From NCBI GenBank assembly GCA_047967505.1, contig CM106540.1: a stretch of 64,000 bases of DNA. One strand, 5' to 3'. Every line of letters begins with the position of its first letter. The first letter of the stretch is position 1. The DNA comes from Dipteris shenzhenensis (Eukaryota > Polypodiophyta > Polypodiopsida > Gleicheniales). Below, one piece after another: positions 1-10,921 of the stretch. Made by a program: the position numbers and the translations under genes. The notes beneath the pieces were generated by a model that was given only the letters and a program-made list of their open reading frames with translations, searched no databases and had not been told where the DNA came from.

Positions 1-1000
1 GGTGCGTGTAGGTTGCAGGGCATTTGCTAGGCGGGGGCAAATTGCAAGTACTTAATCTTCTAAGATTTGATGAATAGGAGGTGTGAAAATTCAAAATTCA
101 TGGGAGTAGGAAAAAATTGTGTCGGTTTTCCCCCCTCCGACGATACACATCAGCAGAATTCGATATCCCAAACAAGTGCAATGTGGTCTAAAATAAACAT
201 TGATACTGTGGATTGGAGCAAAAAAGGTTGTAAAGCAGCTAGGAGTACAAAGGATTGAGAAGTTGCAAAGCAACTGGAACTGAAGGGTGCAAGGGAAAAG
301 AGGATTGAGAAGAAATTTGGAGCACAAAGGACTGAGAAGTTGTGAAGCAAAGGGTACTACAGTGCACAAGTGGGGAAGAAATCGTGAGAAAAAAAATGGT
401 AGCAATGACTTTCACCTAGCTCCCCCTAAGCGAATGACCAATATAGCAACCAAGGCATAGTCCTTGGCATACCTATGGCTGTGCACGAGGGAGGCTTGTG
501 AGATTTCTTTCAAAAATTCCCAAGAGGTCACCCATCTCAAGACTATTCTAGCCCAAGCACACTTAACAATTGTGACTATCCACAAATCAAGTCACTTTAT
601 TTCTCTTTACCATGAAGTTTGTTGTCATAAAGATATATTTCAATGAAAAAGTGCAAGCAAGGGAGAAACCCAATGGATTTTGGAAGTGAGAATTCCTAAA
701 TGCCATAAGCAGGTGTTTGCGAGAGCAAGAGACAAACTGTAAGTGCTATTGAACATGAGCTTTGCTTTTTGTACTTTGCAACACATGTGTACTCATTGTA
801 ATCATGTGAGTCTAATAGGCCACAAGGATACTATTTTTTACAAATATCCACTTTCAAATCTTGGGCACCAAATTGAGATAAGTCTTCTATCTCTGTATAT
901 TTCCTTGCATAGTGATTTCTTGATTACACATCCACATATTTAACTATGTTGGAAAAGTGTATTCTATCAAAAATAGGTCATAGTAAAGCTCTACATCATG
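1..1000. other. No gene recognised
   Basis: No open frame here resembles a known family, and the frames are short and interrupted. Around 240-350 there is a loose repetition of a GGATTGAGAAG-like phrase. The gypsy relic downstream may begin near the right edge, but I could not find its left LTR, so its 5' boundary is unknown. Confidence 0.4.
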
Positions 1001-1239
1001 ACGAGGATCTGGGGAAATGATCAATATCAACCAGAGAGAAGTCCAATGCCAATGACACATATTAAGAAAGAGTGGCGAGCACACTATTAGCATGAGAAGC
1101 AACAATGTAAGGAGATTGAAGATGCATTATGTCAAGTGACATCAACTTGGAGCTTGCCACCTACATCTATTGGGGATGAGGACCCTATGCATATATCAGA
1201 TTCATTGGATGCATGGAAACAACATGCATAGGACCTCGA

Positions 1240-2430
1240 GCAAGAACTTGAGTATATGTGCAACATGTGCGACATGCAGAAAGCTAACAAAGAATGTGCA
1301 TCTCAAGTGCTAAGGGAGATGAATGAAATCACAAAAAAGCTCTTGAAGGACACAAATGATGATGAAAGTGGAAGGAGGAAACCATCAGAAACCATCGATG
1401 ATGAGCATGGAAGAAGCAGGACACAACATGATAGAAAAAAGAAGCATCATGTGAAGACTTCACGTTGGTGACACCATGACACTACTCCTTCGCATGAGTC
1501 CAGTGATGAAGACAGAGTGGGAAAGGGCATCCGAAAAGCACTCAAGCTACATGATAAAAAGAATTCTTGAGTAAGATTAACCGTAAAACTTTTACTTTTC
1601 TAAAATATGATCGTAAAAGAGATGGACATGCTCTACTTGCTTAGATTAGTTCCTTATATGCATGCCCCTTTGAGGGTTATTGTTATATAGATCTAATACC
1701 TTCAACCAATACCGTTTGGAGAAATGATACCGAGAGATGGAGACGGTGAAACTTGTTGCAAGTCACATGACAAACAATGTGCGATTATGGTGGAGTATGC
1801 AAGCTTGCACATTCCAAAGAGTATGGTAGAGTATGGTGGAGTATGCTTGCAAAAAGCTTGCACATTCCAAAGAGTATGGTAGATATGGTGGAGTATGCTT
1901 GCAGAAAGCATGCACATTCCAACAAATACATGGGAAGTGTTCAAAGAAAAAATTAAGAAGCGCTTCCTATCGACACAATTTGAAGAGGATACTCGCAGTG
2001 GGCCCTGGTGAAGAATGAGGCAAATGGACAATGAAAGTATAGATGTATACAATGAGAAATATCTTGATGCACTACTACCATTACAAACCATTGGAAAAGT
2101 GCCATGAAATCAGCAATGCCGTACCTTTGTTGAGGGTTTAAGCTCTACTATCATGATGATGTGCACATGCTTTGGCCATCTATAGTTTCAAATGCTATGG
2201 CTTTAGCATTAGAGACAGGGAAGAAGCTTTCCTAATCACACCCCCTAAGCAAGGAACGTACTCCATTCTTAAAGCAAGAGGGTACAAGTGGTAAAGTTGG
2301 TAGCTATGATGGAAAGTCTAATTGGAAACCTGTCAAGTCACATGAAAATCAAAGGGCTAATGTACTTGTCACATGTTATAATTGCAAAGAGAAGTAGGCA
2401 CTACTCTTATGAATGCCTGAAAAAACCAAT
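1240..2430 (+). pseudogene. Gypsy gag relic with CCHC knuckle
   Basis: The region carries gag-like acidic/basic sequence. A recognisable phrase, RQMDNESIDVYNEKYLDAL, lies near 2020-2075 and resembles retrotransposon gag capsid sequence. A zinc knuckle follows at about 2370-2425: CYNCKEK in one frame continues as RHYSYEC after a one-base shift, giving a CCHC motif with a disrupted middle. The gag frame is also interrupted by a short tandem array at 1787-1923. Gag would package element RNA; this copy cannot be translated. Confidence 0.6.
1787..1923 (+). repeat. Three-copy tandem repeat (46-52 bp)
   Basis: Three successive units start with TATGGTGGAGTATGC at about 1787, 1833 and 1885. Each contains GCACATTCCAA. 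The first two units differ by a short insertion. The array lies inside the degenerate gag and has no obvious function. Confidence 0.8.
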
Positions 2431-2724
2431 TGTTGTAGGCAAGCTAGGTACTAAAGAAAAGGATGCCATCAACAGCAATAGAGGCAATGGAGGATGAACC
2501 AGTGGTCATACCAATGGAAATGGTTAGTGCAACAACCCCACATTGATCAACTATATTGATGATATTGCTGAAGGATACCAGGATCATTCTTTCAAGAAAG
2601 AGAGTGCAGATGAGGGCAATGAGACCAATGACATCCTTCAAGTAAGTGTTCTTCAGGTAAATGTGCATCTCTTTTTTGTACCTCTTTGTTACACATGAAT
2701 GCACTATTGCACTAGAAAAGAACA

Positions 2725-2965
2725 TAACATCTTGTTTGATGATGGAAGCACCCATGACTTTATTTTGCATCGTTTAGCTGTAAACAAGGCTTTCATCCAT
2801 CAAAATGAAATATAAAATCAAATCGGCTTTTCAAGTATTGCATTATAATTGTTGCAAATGGTTAAGGATCTTGAGGTGACTTTAGGGCCATTAGTTGAGA
2901 GACGTGATTTCCTAGTCGATTCTTTACATAAGCAAGATCTCATTCTAGGGATGCCCTAGTGCGTC
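2725..2965 (+). pseudogene. Gypsy aspartic protease relic
   Basis: LFDDGSTHDFI near 2732-2765 matches the active-site block of Ty3/gypsy retropepsins, usually D(S/T)G(S/A)TH(N/S)F; here DDGSTHDF. About 60 codons later comes DLILGMP (near 2938-2960), which corresponds to the conserved ILGMxWL block. The spacing fits the family. Stops in between show that it is dead. Confidence 0.7.
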
Positions 2966-3224
2966 AATCACAATGCCAAACCTAAATATCTTGAGCACAC
3001 CATTACCATGACTCAGGGCACTGAGCCCATGACTTTAGAATGTGACAATAACCTTCCCTCTTAGCTTTTACTATCATATACCCAAGATAAAAGAGCTTTG
3101 CGCAAACGGGACAAGACATATCTTATTATGGTGGTCAAGATCGAGGCTAGTCCTGAGATTAAGAAACATAATCAAGAGCCTTTGGCTCCCTTTCTACTTG
3201 CCTAAGCTGACTGCTTTATGGAAG

Positions 3225-3830
3225 AATAACCCCTTGGTCTTCCTCAATCTAGACCCCAAGCATCATAAGATTGACCTTATCCCAGGTAGCACACCACCAT
3301 GCAAAGTATCGTATAGACATATCCCTACCGAGCAGATCAAAGATCCAATCCAAACAAAAGACCTTTTTAATAAAGGGCTTAATTTGACCTAGCAGTTCAC
3401 CGTTTAGGGCACTGTTCTTATCAAGAAGAAAAATGGGAGTTTTTGAATGTGCATCAATTATCGTGTCTTGAATAAAATCACAATATGAAGAACAGATACC
3501 CTATTTTCCCAGAGTCGATAACCTTCTTGACAAGTTGAAACGAGCCACAATCTTTAGCAAGATCGGTCTTAAGTGAAGGTATCATCAAGTGAGAGTGCCT
3601 GAGCCTAATATTTTCAAGGTTGCTCTTTTAGGACCTGAATCGACCACTATGAATTCCTCTTATGCCTTTTGGATTAACGAATACACCTGCCACATTTAGT
3701 TGGATGATGAACCATATCTTCCTACTCTACCATGAAATCATGGTAGTTTTTTGTGATGACATCATGTTTTATAGCAAGAGTCAAGAGGAACATGAGAAAC
3801 ACTTGGATCTCATTTTTTCTCTCTAACACG
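3225..3830 (+). pseudogene. Gypsy reverse transcriptase relic
   Basis: HKIDLIPGSTPPCKVSYR (near 3260-3315) matches the conserved N-terminal RT block of Ty3/gypsy. A further block at about 3420-3475 reads IKKKNGSF..MCINYRVLNKI, the KKDGSWRMCVDYRALN motif. The catalytic region reads VVFCDDIMFYSKSQEEHEKH at about 3745-3805, with the DD of motif C intact. A stop lies between blocks (TGA after the KKNGSF phrase) and several frameshifts separate them, so no functional polymerase is encoded. Confidence 0.8.
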
Positions 3831-4104
3831 AGAACGAACTGTATGCCAAATCGGAGAAGCATTCGTTTTTCTGTCCAAAATTAAATATCTTGGTCACAAT
3901 GTTTCAGCTGCATGCATTCGAGTAGATCTTAAGAAGGCAGAAACAATAGTGAACTAGCCATAACCTAAAGACATCCACAAGTTACGATCTTTTCTAGGTC
4001 TATGTACTTTCTATCACTAAGAACTGCACAAGGCACATCCATTGACTGAACTCTTGTGTAAGACTCATGTTTTCTCTTGGGCGATGATCCAAACACCACT
4101 TTTA

Positions 4105-4370
4105 ACCATGAAGTACTTCACCCGACCTTTTTTGTCATGGTCACCGACACTAGTGGGTAGGGTTTTGGGGCTATGCTCATGCAAGACAACCATTCAATTG
4201 CGTTTAAGTCATGTAAGTTGAAACCAACAAAGCTAAACAATTCCACGTATGACAAAGAGTTAGCCATTGTGGTTCATGCCCTTAAACTTTGAAAGCACTA
4301 TCTTATGGGTTCCGAGTTCCTCATTAAGACCAATCACCAGAGTCTTAGACATCTCCTTACTCAGCTGATG
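4105..4370 (+). pseudogene. Gypsy RNase H relic
   Basis: The phrases FGAMLMQDNHSIAFKS, YDKELAIVVHALKL and KTNHQSLRHLL occur in this order. They match the RNase H region that follows RT in Ty3/gypsy elements (TDASGxGIGAVLMQ..., YDKELLAIVHALK..., TDHQSL). In-frame stops, such as the one in TDTSG*GFGAM, show decay. Confidence 0.75.
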
Positions 4371-4904
4371 ATCTCGGATCGGCACATCAAATGGGCTGCC
4401 TTTATTGACAGCTTTGAATGATGATCCATTATCAACCAAGAAAATACAATATAGTTGCTAACGCACTGAGCCGACGACTTAGCATAAATAATATCTAAGT
4501 CATCAAGGGTGACCTTTTCGAGTCTATCAAGGAGGCCTATGCCACTCATCGAGACTTTTCAAAATTTTGCCATTAAATTAAACAAGAAATGGGTACCCCT
4601 ATCGCCTCATATTCCATTCATGAAAGTCGCCTATTTGACAAAAAACACTTGTTTGTCATTGCACCATTTCGTTGCTTGGTACTAGAAGAGGTGCATCAAC
4701 CACCATGTCATTGCGACATATCATACTATAATTCAAGATTTTCTTTTTTGAAAATCTTGGTACAAAGTAAGCCTTCTCCACGGCTTTTGATCCAGAGTCC
4801 AATGACCAAACCGAGGTCACACAAAATACTATTTGTGACATGTTATGTGGTTTCATGTCTAGTCAGCCAGGAAAATGGGATAAATATTTAGACATTTAAT
4901 AATT

Positions 4905-5260
4905 TGCCTACAACCACCTTTGCTACAGGCAAATCTCCATTTCAAATTATCCATGGCAAGACCAATCCCTACTCCATTGACCTGCCTTAGGCATTGAGTA
5001 GAGGCTAGTGAATTTCTCTATCATTTTGACCACTATACATAAGAGGATCCAGCACACCTAGGCTATCTACACTGGACAAGCGAAAAAGGGTAGAAAGAGA
5101 GTTTTATTCACTCAAGGTGACCTAGTCATGCTACATATTGAGAAGCATAGACTCAAGAGTGTTGAGACCCACTTTGCAATTAAGTTTGCCAATAAACCCT
5201 AGGGTCCCTTTAAGATTTTGGAGTGTATTAATGACAATGCCAGCTAGAATTACTCCCACA
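4905..5260 (+). pseudogene. Gypsy integrase C-terminal relic
   Basis: ATGKSPFQIIHGKTNP (about 4924-4970) matches the end of the integrase core (TGKSPFEIVYG...). KKGRKRVLFTQGDLVMLHI and GPFKILECINDNA (about 5085-5240) match the GPY/F-type C-terminal domain. The catalytic DDE part could not be traced in 4370-4900 and is probably deleted or heavily mutated. Confidence 0.65.
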
Positions 5261-5560
5261 TTGGCACATTCACAATTCTTTTCATTTGCACCTCTTGAGA
5301 CCTTTCCATGGTGATCCACTGACTTGACCTATTATAGAGGATGCACCCTTGCTCCAAGGGGAGACTGGTAGAGCCATACTATCATTGATAGACAAATCCC
5401 TTAGACAAGACGTGAAAATTCCTATCCAATTTATCTTCATTGAGGATGCTAAGTGGAGATGCCCGAGCGATATTTTCACTAGTACCCTGATTATTAACTA
5501 CGTTTTTATCGTGCAATTGAGGGCGATTGCCATTTAAAGAAAGAGGGATGTTACGAGAAT

Positions 5561-6377
5561 TGGAATTATCCCATTAGTTTAATCCTTTAGTATTTAGTTG
5601 AGTGAGATCCATCATTTTTGTCGCGCAAGATGCATGTGTGCTCATTGTTCGTAGTGATGCATGTGTGCTCCTACATGGCTAGATATACAGTTATGGCTAT
5701 ATGAGTGTGTGGCATTGTGTGCACCACTTACATGATGACAGTATGTGTAGCATGTGTTCACCATCCGTGCGATTTTATGCATGTGTGGCATGATTTGCTG
5801 TGTTTTCAAGCATTTGCAGGTTCCGCAAGCATTTTTCTCACAGGGATGGGACTGTACTCTTCATTTCATTCACTTTCCCTAATGAGAATTCTTTTAGAAT
5901 CCATGGCTGACAAAATATAGAAGACAAAGGGTTCAAAAAAAGTGGATCATAGGAGTAGCTCCAAATTTCTACCCATTTGGAAGTAGCGAAGATTATGATA
6001 GAGCCAAGGAAGTTGGGATTTCTAATGATTTAGTAACTGTGTTTGTATCGTGCATTAAGGCCTAAGTGCCACCACCTTGGGGAAAGGTTTCCTCTCACAA
6101 ATGCTTGTTATTCTTATTGTCAAGATGTCATGTCAGGACAATCTAGACCTCAAGCTCAAGGTTGTCTCCATCTACTAACTCCCAAAACTTACGGACAATC
6201 TTGTCGGTAAGACCTCAATCTATTGCATATGTTTTTCCATGTCATATTTGAGCATGAATGCAAGTAATGCAATAATTGGCATGCCCAAGTCTGCATACAA
6301 ATATGCATTAGTGGATGCATCCCACACTCTTTGTGCATGATAAACTATAAGCTCTATGTCTAAGCATCCAAGACTCC
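5561..6377. other. Probable LTR remnant, no gene
   Basis: This follows the presumed polypurine tract of the gypsy relic and probably holds remains of its 3' LTR. Around 5625-5790 the sequence repeats phrases such as GCATGTGTG. No open frame of interest. It ends at the CTTGC target duplication of the next element. Confidence 0.35.
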
Positions 6378-6382
6378 CTTGC

Positions 6383-6542
6383 TGATAGTGGAAATGAGAG
6401 AGGGAGAGAGAGGTAGCTACCTGTACACTAAGTTATATTGAATATGAACATGAAGATATACATGTGTGAACCCCTTAGAGTTAGGGTTAGGGTTTGCCCC
6501 TAATGCTCTAGAGGTATGGTGCAATTTACACCATCCTCAACA
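6383..6542 (-). repeat. 3' LTR of the 6.4-10.9 kb element
   Basis: It begins TGATAGTGGAAATGAGAG and ends CCATCCTCAACA. It aligns along its length with the LTR at 10753-10916; differences include a shorter AG-repeat and point changes such as CCTTAGAGTTAGGG for CCTTAGGGTTAGGG. It contains a GGGTTAGGGTT telomere-like stretch. The divergence shows the insertion is not very recent. Confidence 0.9.
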
Positions 6543-6551
6543 CTCCCGCTT
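6543..6551 (-). other. Polypurine tract
   Basis: The minus strand reads AAGCGGGAG immediately before the TGTTGAGG start of the 3' LTR, the position expected for the plus-strand primer of LTR element replication. The assignment rests mainly on position. Confidence 0.6.
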
Positions 6552-8063
6552 AATTGCACTAGGTAAGTAGAGGGTGGATGTACAAGACCTTTTTGTGGAT
6601 TTCGTTTGGTGCATATGATAGCATCCAAAACGGAAAAGAAATCAGAGTAGTATGTGCATATGTGAGCATAGTGACTACGTAGCAGAAGCATGTACAATGA
6701 GTACAACTTATAATCATGTACATAATGTGTATTTCCCCCTCTTAAGTTGTGGGTCATCCTTCGCCTTTGGGAATAAAACCTAGAAGATAAGTCGAAGGGA
6801 AGAGAAAGGAAATGTGTAGAAAGTAAAGTCCACCTAGATCAAAGGCTGGTCAATCGAAAGATGACTATGTGTATGGTTGCATGCTGAACATGTCATAAGT
6901 CATCGTGGACTGTGCATCTGCTCTATAGAAGAGGCATCTGAATGTGAAGCTAGTCGATGTAGCGATGGAGATGTGATCTGGTAGGTTGTGACATACAAGG
7001 GTGTCACCAACCCAAAAGAACTGACAACAATGTGTGAGGTATGCTACAATAGAGCTATGATCTCGATCGAATGATGTAGGGTCAAAGAAGACCACATAGT
7101 CGGTGTGGACAGAGTGATCTAGGCGATGAATATCTGGGGCCAAAGGTGCAGGTTGGATACACTACTCTGCTGAAGAAGAGTTCCATATAACTGACAAGGT
7201 ATGGCAACCTATCAAACCTATATGCTCAACTGTCATGCGCTGAAGGTCATCTGATGTGTGCATGGCTAAACATCTATCGGCATGGGATGTAGCATTTGTC
7301 ATAGGCTCATCTAGAAGGAGGTTACAGTGTAAAGGTCTAGAAGCCTAAAATACAATTGTCAAAACATAAGATGTCCCCGAGGCATATGCGCTGCTAAATG
7401 CTGATAAAGGGATTGATCTAAAGTCGTGGGTCCAACCACTGCGCTGCATCAAGTAAGGATTGTATACGACAGCCATAAGTGCATGCTGAAACACTGAGTC
7501 TCCCCATGTTGCACTATGGCTGAACCTGATGATGTCCACTACACTAGGGCAGGACCGCACTAATGCATAGGTATCCTCGTGCTGAGGAATGATCTACTAA
7601 TCGAAAGAGGTGATGATCACTGGATCCAAGGGTGGTGCAATCCCGCATGATTGAATCGATGCTGGAATGTCCTGAAGACTGATCTATTGATCTACACTCC
7701 TCATGGAAACTGTGTCCATGGTATACTTCGTGTCAGATGTGAAAGCATCAGTGATGGATGCTGAAATGGAGTCACCTAAGGAGCTGAATGCGCTGGGGAA
7801 TAAATCTCTATATGCGGCAGAAGGTTGTGAGTTCCTCGTACTAAGGACTTACCTGTCGAGAAACTACATGATCACTGGTGAACTCCTGCTGAGAATCTGC
7901 AGCTGTGGCAAAGGATTGAGTCGATCCATGCATGAAGATGATGGCTGGGCATCATAAGAATCAGATTGTGCTGATGTAGGTGAGACTACCTCGTACTAAG
8001 GACTTACTGTCGGATGTGCCTCGTGTCGAGGGATTACCGAGAGGTGTGCCTCATGTTGAGTGA

Positions 8064-8579
8064 TTACCGACAAGTATGCATAACTGTGGGCTGATCCATG
8101 TTTGCACGTGAAACTTCTGTATCTGATCTGTCAAGGCCAATGAGGCTCGAGTCTGCATCGTATACTGGTACATATCCTGTGGTAAGGAATGGTCGAAGAA
8201 GGTTCTCTTTCCACTCACGGATCTCGTCCGGATTCATGGCTAGTGTATCATCAACTATGTGATGTGGATAACTCCATGCTGGAGGCGGTCTAGTGCTCTG
8301 TGCAAGAGGCTTACCCGTGTACTGGCTACCCATGAGAACATTGTGTGAGCTGCCACTGGGGAGCTCATGGTAAATTGTCAAAACCAAGTCATGTGAGAGC
8401 TGTGTTATGCCAAGATCAAGAACTGAGCTTCGGGAGAAGCCAAGAGGCTGTACAAGGATGATGTATATGTGCACGAACCAATGCCAAAAATAGTCAATGA
8501 AAATGATTGTACATGGGTGGCATATGTGCATGCAAGAAGAATGCAACAGTCCTGAATCCGAGAAGGAGAACTCTGCCAA
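8064..8579 (-). CDS. Unrecognised ORF inside non-autonomous LTR element
   Basis: A 171-codon open frame, the longest in this element. The N-terminal third is hydrophobic and cysteine/histidine-rich, possibly just read-through. The C-terminal two thirds are hydrophilic and more protein-like, with phrases such as DDTLAMNPDEIREWKE and GYVPVYDADSSLIGLD. I recognise no retrotransposon or host family. It could be a remnant of element coding sequence, a captured host fragment, or chance. Codons near its end overlap a local short-repeat zone (about 7830-8090). I do not claim it is expressed. Confidence 0.25.
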   Translation of the reverse strand: MAEFSFSDSGLLHSSCMHICHPCTIIFIDYFWHWFVHIYIILVQPLGFSRSSVLDLGITQLSHDLVLTIYHELPSGSSHNVLMGSQYTGKPLAQSTRPPPAWSYPHHIVDDTLAMNPDEIREWKENLLRPFLTTGYVPVYDADSSLIGLDRSDTEVSRANMDQPTVMHTCR

Positions 8580-8869
8580 GTGTCACATTGAGTGATGAAC
8601 TGCCAAAGGTCAAGAGTACAGAGCTGGTGTCACTGTGTGAATGCGTATATCGATGATACATTCAATGGGACTGATGCCGTTGGGAACTAATCGGGTAATG
8701 TGGCAATGGACTGACTTGGCTTGGTGGAGTTGGATCTCCTTTATGGCGGTGCTATTCTACAACTAGAGTACACGTCGAAGCGTCAAATGCAGCAAAATGA
8801 GCTTTAGTTCCTTCACATGTAGAAATGCATTGTGCCTATGTAGAGGCAAGTGTACCATGCTAGCATTGT

Positions 8870-9270
8870 GCCACATGTCATGATGACATGGCATGAAGCT
8901 GACTCGGCATGATGAGGTAGCATTGCTTATTGGGCATGCTCACATGGCAAGATGGGCCTGCTGACATGGCACATGATGATGTGGCTAAGCCACATGTCCT
9001 GCTGACATGGTAGGATGACAAGATTGTTGATGTGGCACTAAGGCCCATGATGCTGATGTGGTAGAAATACTTGGACTGCTAACATGGCAGTGGGGTGGGC
9101 TTACTAACGTGGCCGATTCCGCGGGACTGAAGGGCTGACGTTGTAGCTTTCATGTGCAGATAATCTGACGTGGCAACAGGACCAGCCTGTTGACATGGCA
9201 GGTGGCCAATGAGGGATGACGTGGTGGATTGGGGCCTCTGCTGATGTGACCAGATAAGGAGTCACGTGTC
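8870..9270 (+). repeat. CTGACATGGCA-type degenerate repeat cluster
   Basis: Roughly a dozen variants of TGAC(A/G)TGGCA occur irregularly here (for example GCTGACATGGCAC, CTGACGTGGCAAC, TTGACATGGCAGG), separated by non-repeated sequence. The same motif, in reverse complement (GCCACGTCAGC), clusters at about 27060-27380. Both clusters lie inside LTR elements. Function unknown; the core resembles ACGT-containing bZIP sites but that is only a resemblance. Confidence 0.65.
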
Positions 9271-10737
9271 ACAAATGTGACCAGCCCTTGGGATGGTTGG
9301 GTGACCTACCAAATGTTAACATAGTGGGCCGTCCTTGCCAGAATCTTAGAGATGCCAAAGGAATCTCTTGGAGATTCCGTTGACGAACATCTTCCCGTCT
9401 AACATCGTCGGGGTCACCGTCTGAAGCAGCTGGAGGTGCATAGAACTCGCGAAAGTCGCCCGTGGCATCACTCGTGAGTCTTGTTCGCGTTTGGAGGCTC
9501 ATTGGAGCTAGCAGGAGACCGTGTGATGGTGGAGCTACGTTAGAGCTAGCAGGAGACCATGTGATGGCGGAGCTACGTTGGAGGCAACTCACTGTGGAGT
9601 ACCCGTCATATATTGGAGGCTCGACCGTCAGTCGTTGATGGTCCATCAATGGAGGCGTCAAGGGCTAGCCCGTTGTTGCTGCGCCTGAGTGGAGGACTGC
9701 ATGCGATTGGGGTTTGGAGCCCTGTGTGGGCTGTTTGGAGAAGTCGCATCCTGGAGTCGCAGCTTAAGCCAGTGGAAAGGCTGTGGCGTCGTCCGTCACG
9801 CATAAGTATCCACTAGCCGGCTTCGTTGAGAGCTACTATGGGAGATAGGCCTTGAGAGTCGTTTGCTTGGTCGTGTAGGCGCCTAAGGCAAGAAGTCGTT
9901 GCTGTGCTGCGCGAAGGACACAACTGGTGTAGGAGCCGTCAAGCCCGTTGTTAGGTCAATTGCTATTGAGGTTGTTGAAATGTGGACTGGAGTCGCGGTT
10001 GATGGCACTGTTAAAGGAGGCCACTTTCGAAGGTGTCTGTAGAGTTTTCAGCTGTAGAGGCCCGTTGTGAGCCGCTGTTATAGCTTAGGAGCTGCTTGAG
10101 GCTTGGAGGTTGAGTGAGTCGTGGATAGATAGTCTGGGCTTGTCGGTGAAGGTTATCGTTTGGCACAGAAGGTGGCTCAACAGTTTTGTAGAGGCCTACT
10201 TGATGCGCAGATCATTGTTGGAGTTCATGCTTGGAGTTGAAGCTGCCCATTGGTGCTATGTTGCTTGGCGTCGTGCCAAACCTGAGATGGCTTTTCCTCG
10301 TTGAATGAATTTTGGTCGATTCTAGTTGTAGAGTCTTGAAGGCTAATCACCAAATAGAATTCCTCTTGTCTCAATTAAGAAGATAAACTGAAATGGCTGG
10401 ACAAGGAGCAACATTTTTCTCAGAGAAAAACTTTTGAAATTCTCACTCAATCCTCCTTAAAAACTCATAGAATGAACATGAAGAGAGCAACACTCATAAG
10501 AACATTTAAAGCTCCATGAAGCAGAATTGGAAGCTTTCTATCTCAAGTCGAAGATGAGGATGAGCTCTACGTGAAAAGCTAAAGAAATGAAGAAGGTGCC
10601 TCACAAATGAGGGCTTATGCCTTGACTAAACAAGGTCCTAAACACTCTCTCAACAGAAATCTCACACAAGCAAAGAACAATGCCTCACACATGGAGGGCT
10701 TAGTGCCTTGATGGAATGCAAGGGCTTGGGAGCACCT

Positions 10738-10752
10738 GGTGCTCTAATACCA
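10738..10752 (-). other. Primer binding site (tRNA-iMet type)
   Basis: The minus strand reads TGGTATTAGAGCACC. It directly abuts the 5' LTR and differs by one base from the common copia PBS start TGGTATCAGAGC. It fixes the transcription direction of the element as minus. Confidence 0.8.
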
Positions 10753-10916
10753 TGATAGCAGAAGTGAGAGAGAGAGAGAGAGGAGTGCACACGAGATAGC
10801 TACCTGTTGTATTGAACATGAACATGAAGATATACATGTGTGAACCCCTTAGGGTTAGGGTTAGGGTTTGCCCCTAATGCCCAAGAGGTATGGTGCAATT
10901 TACACCATCCTTAACA
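10753..10916 (-). repeat. 5' LTR of the 6.4-10.9 kb element
   Basis: It begins TGATAGCAGAAGTGAGAG and ends CCATCCTTAACA in plus-strand order. It contains an AG microsatellite and three consecutive TTAGGG units near 10850-10868. It abuts the primer binding site at 10738-10752 and is followed by the CTTGC target duplication. Confidence 0.9.
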
Positions 10917-10921
10917 CTTGC

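Larger units (their letters stand above)
1001..5560 (+). mobile_element. Degenerate Ty3/gypsy LTR retrotransposon
   Basis: In three-frame translation the plus strand shows, in order, gag-like sequence, a zinc knuckle, an aspartic protease core, reverse transcriptase blocks, RNase H and the C-terminal part of integrase. That order (PR-RT-RH-IN) is diagnostic of Ty3/gypsy elements. Every domain is broken by in-frame stops and frameshifts, so nothing here can be translated in full. A purine-rich AAGAGGGATGTTACGAGAA at about 5539-5557 looks like a polypurine tract running into a 3' LTR, but no matching 5' LTR was found. This is an old, non-functional copy. Confidence 0.8.
6383..10916 (-). mobile_element. 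Non-autonomous LTR retrotransposon, intact ends
   Basis: The element is 4,534 bp. Its LTRs are 160 and 164 bp, each beginning TG and ending CA. A direct 5-bp target duplication, CTTGC, flanks it at 6378-6382 and 10917-10921. On the minus strand the 5' LTR (10753-10916) is followed at once by a primer binding site reading TGGTATTAGAGCACC (10752-10738), close to the plant initiator-Met tRNA PBS. The opposite LTR is preceded by a short purine tract, AAGCGGGAG (6551-6543). Between them I found no protease, integrase, RT or RNase H motif on either strand. This fits a LARD/TRIM-like derivative that would need proteins in trans. Some interior ORFs look coding-like (8064-8579) but I do not recognise them. 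Confidence 0.85.

Noticed and set aside
8870-9270. Possible CRISPR-like array of regularly spaced repeats
   Set aside because: The motif is short and degenerate, spacing is irregular, the DNA is plant nuclear, and the region lies in a retrotransposon.
9606-9816. Overlapping ORFs on both strands at 9.6-9.8 kb
   Set aside because: Short, unsupported by any motif, and inside the leader half of the non-autonomous LTR element.
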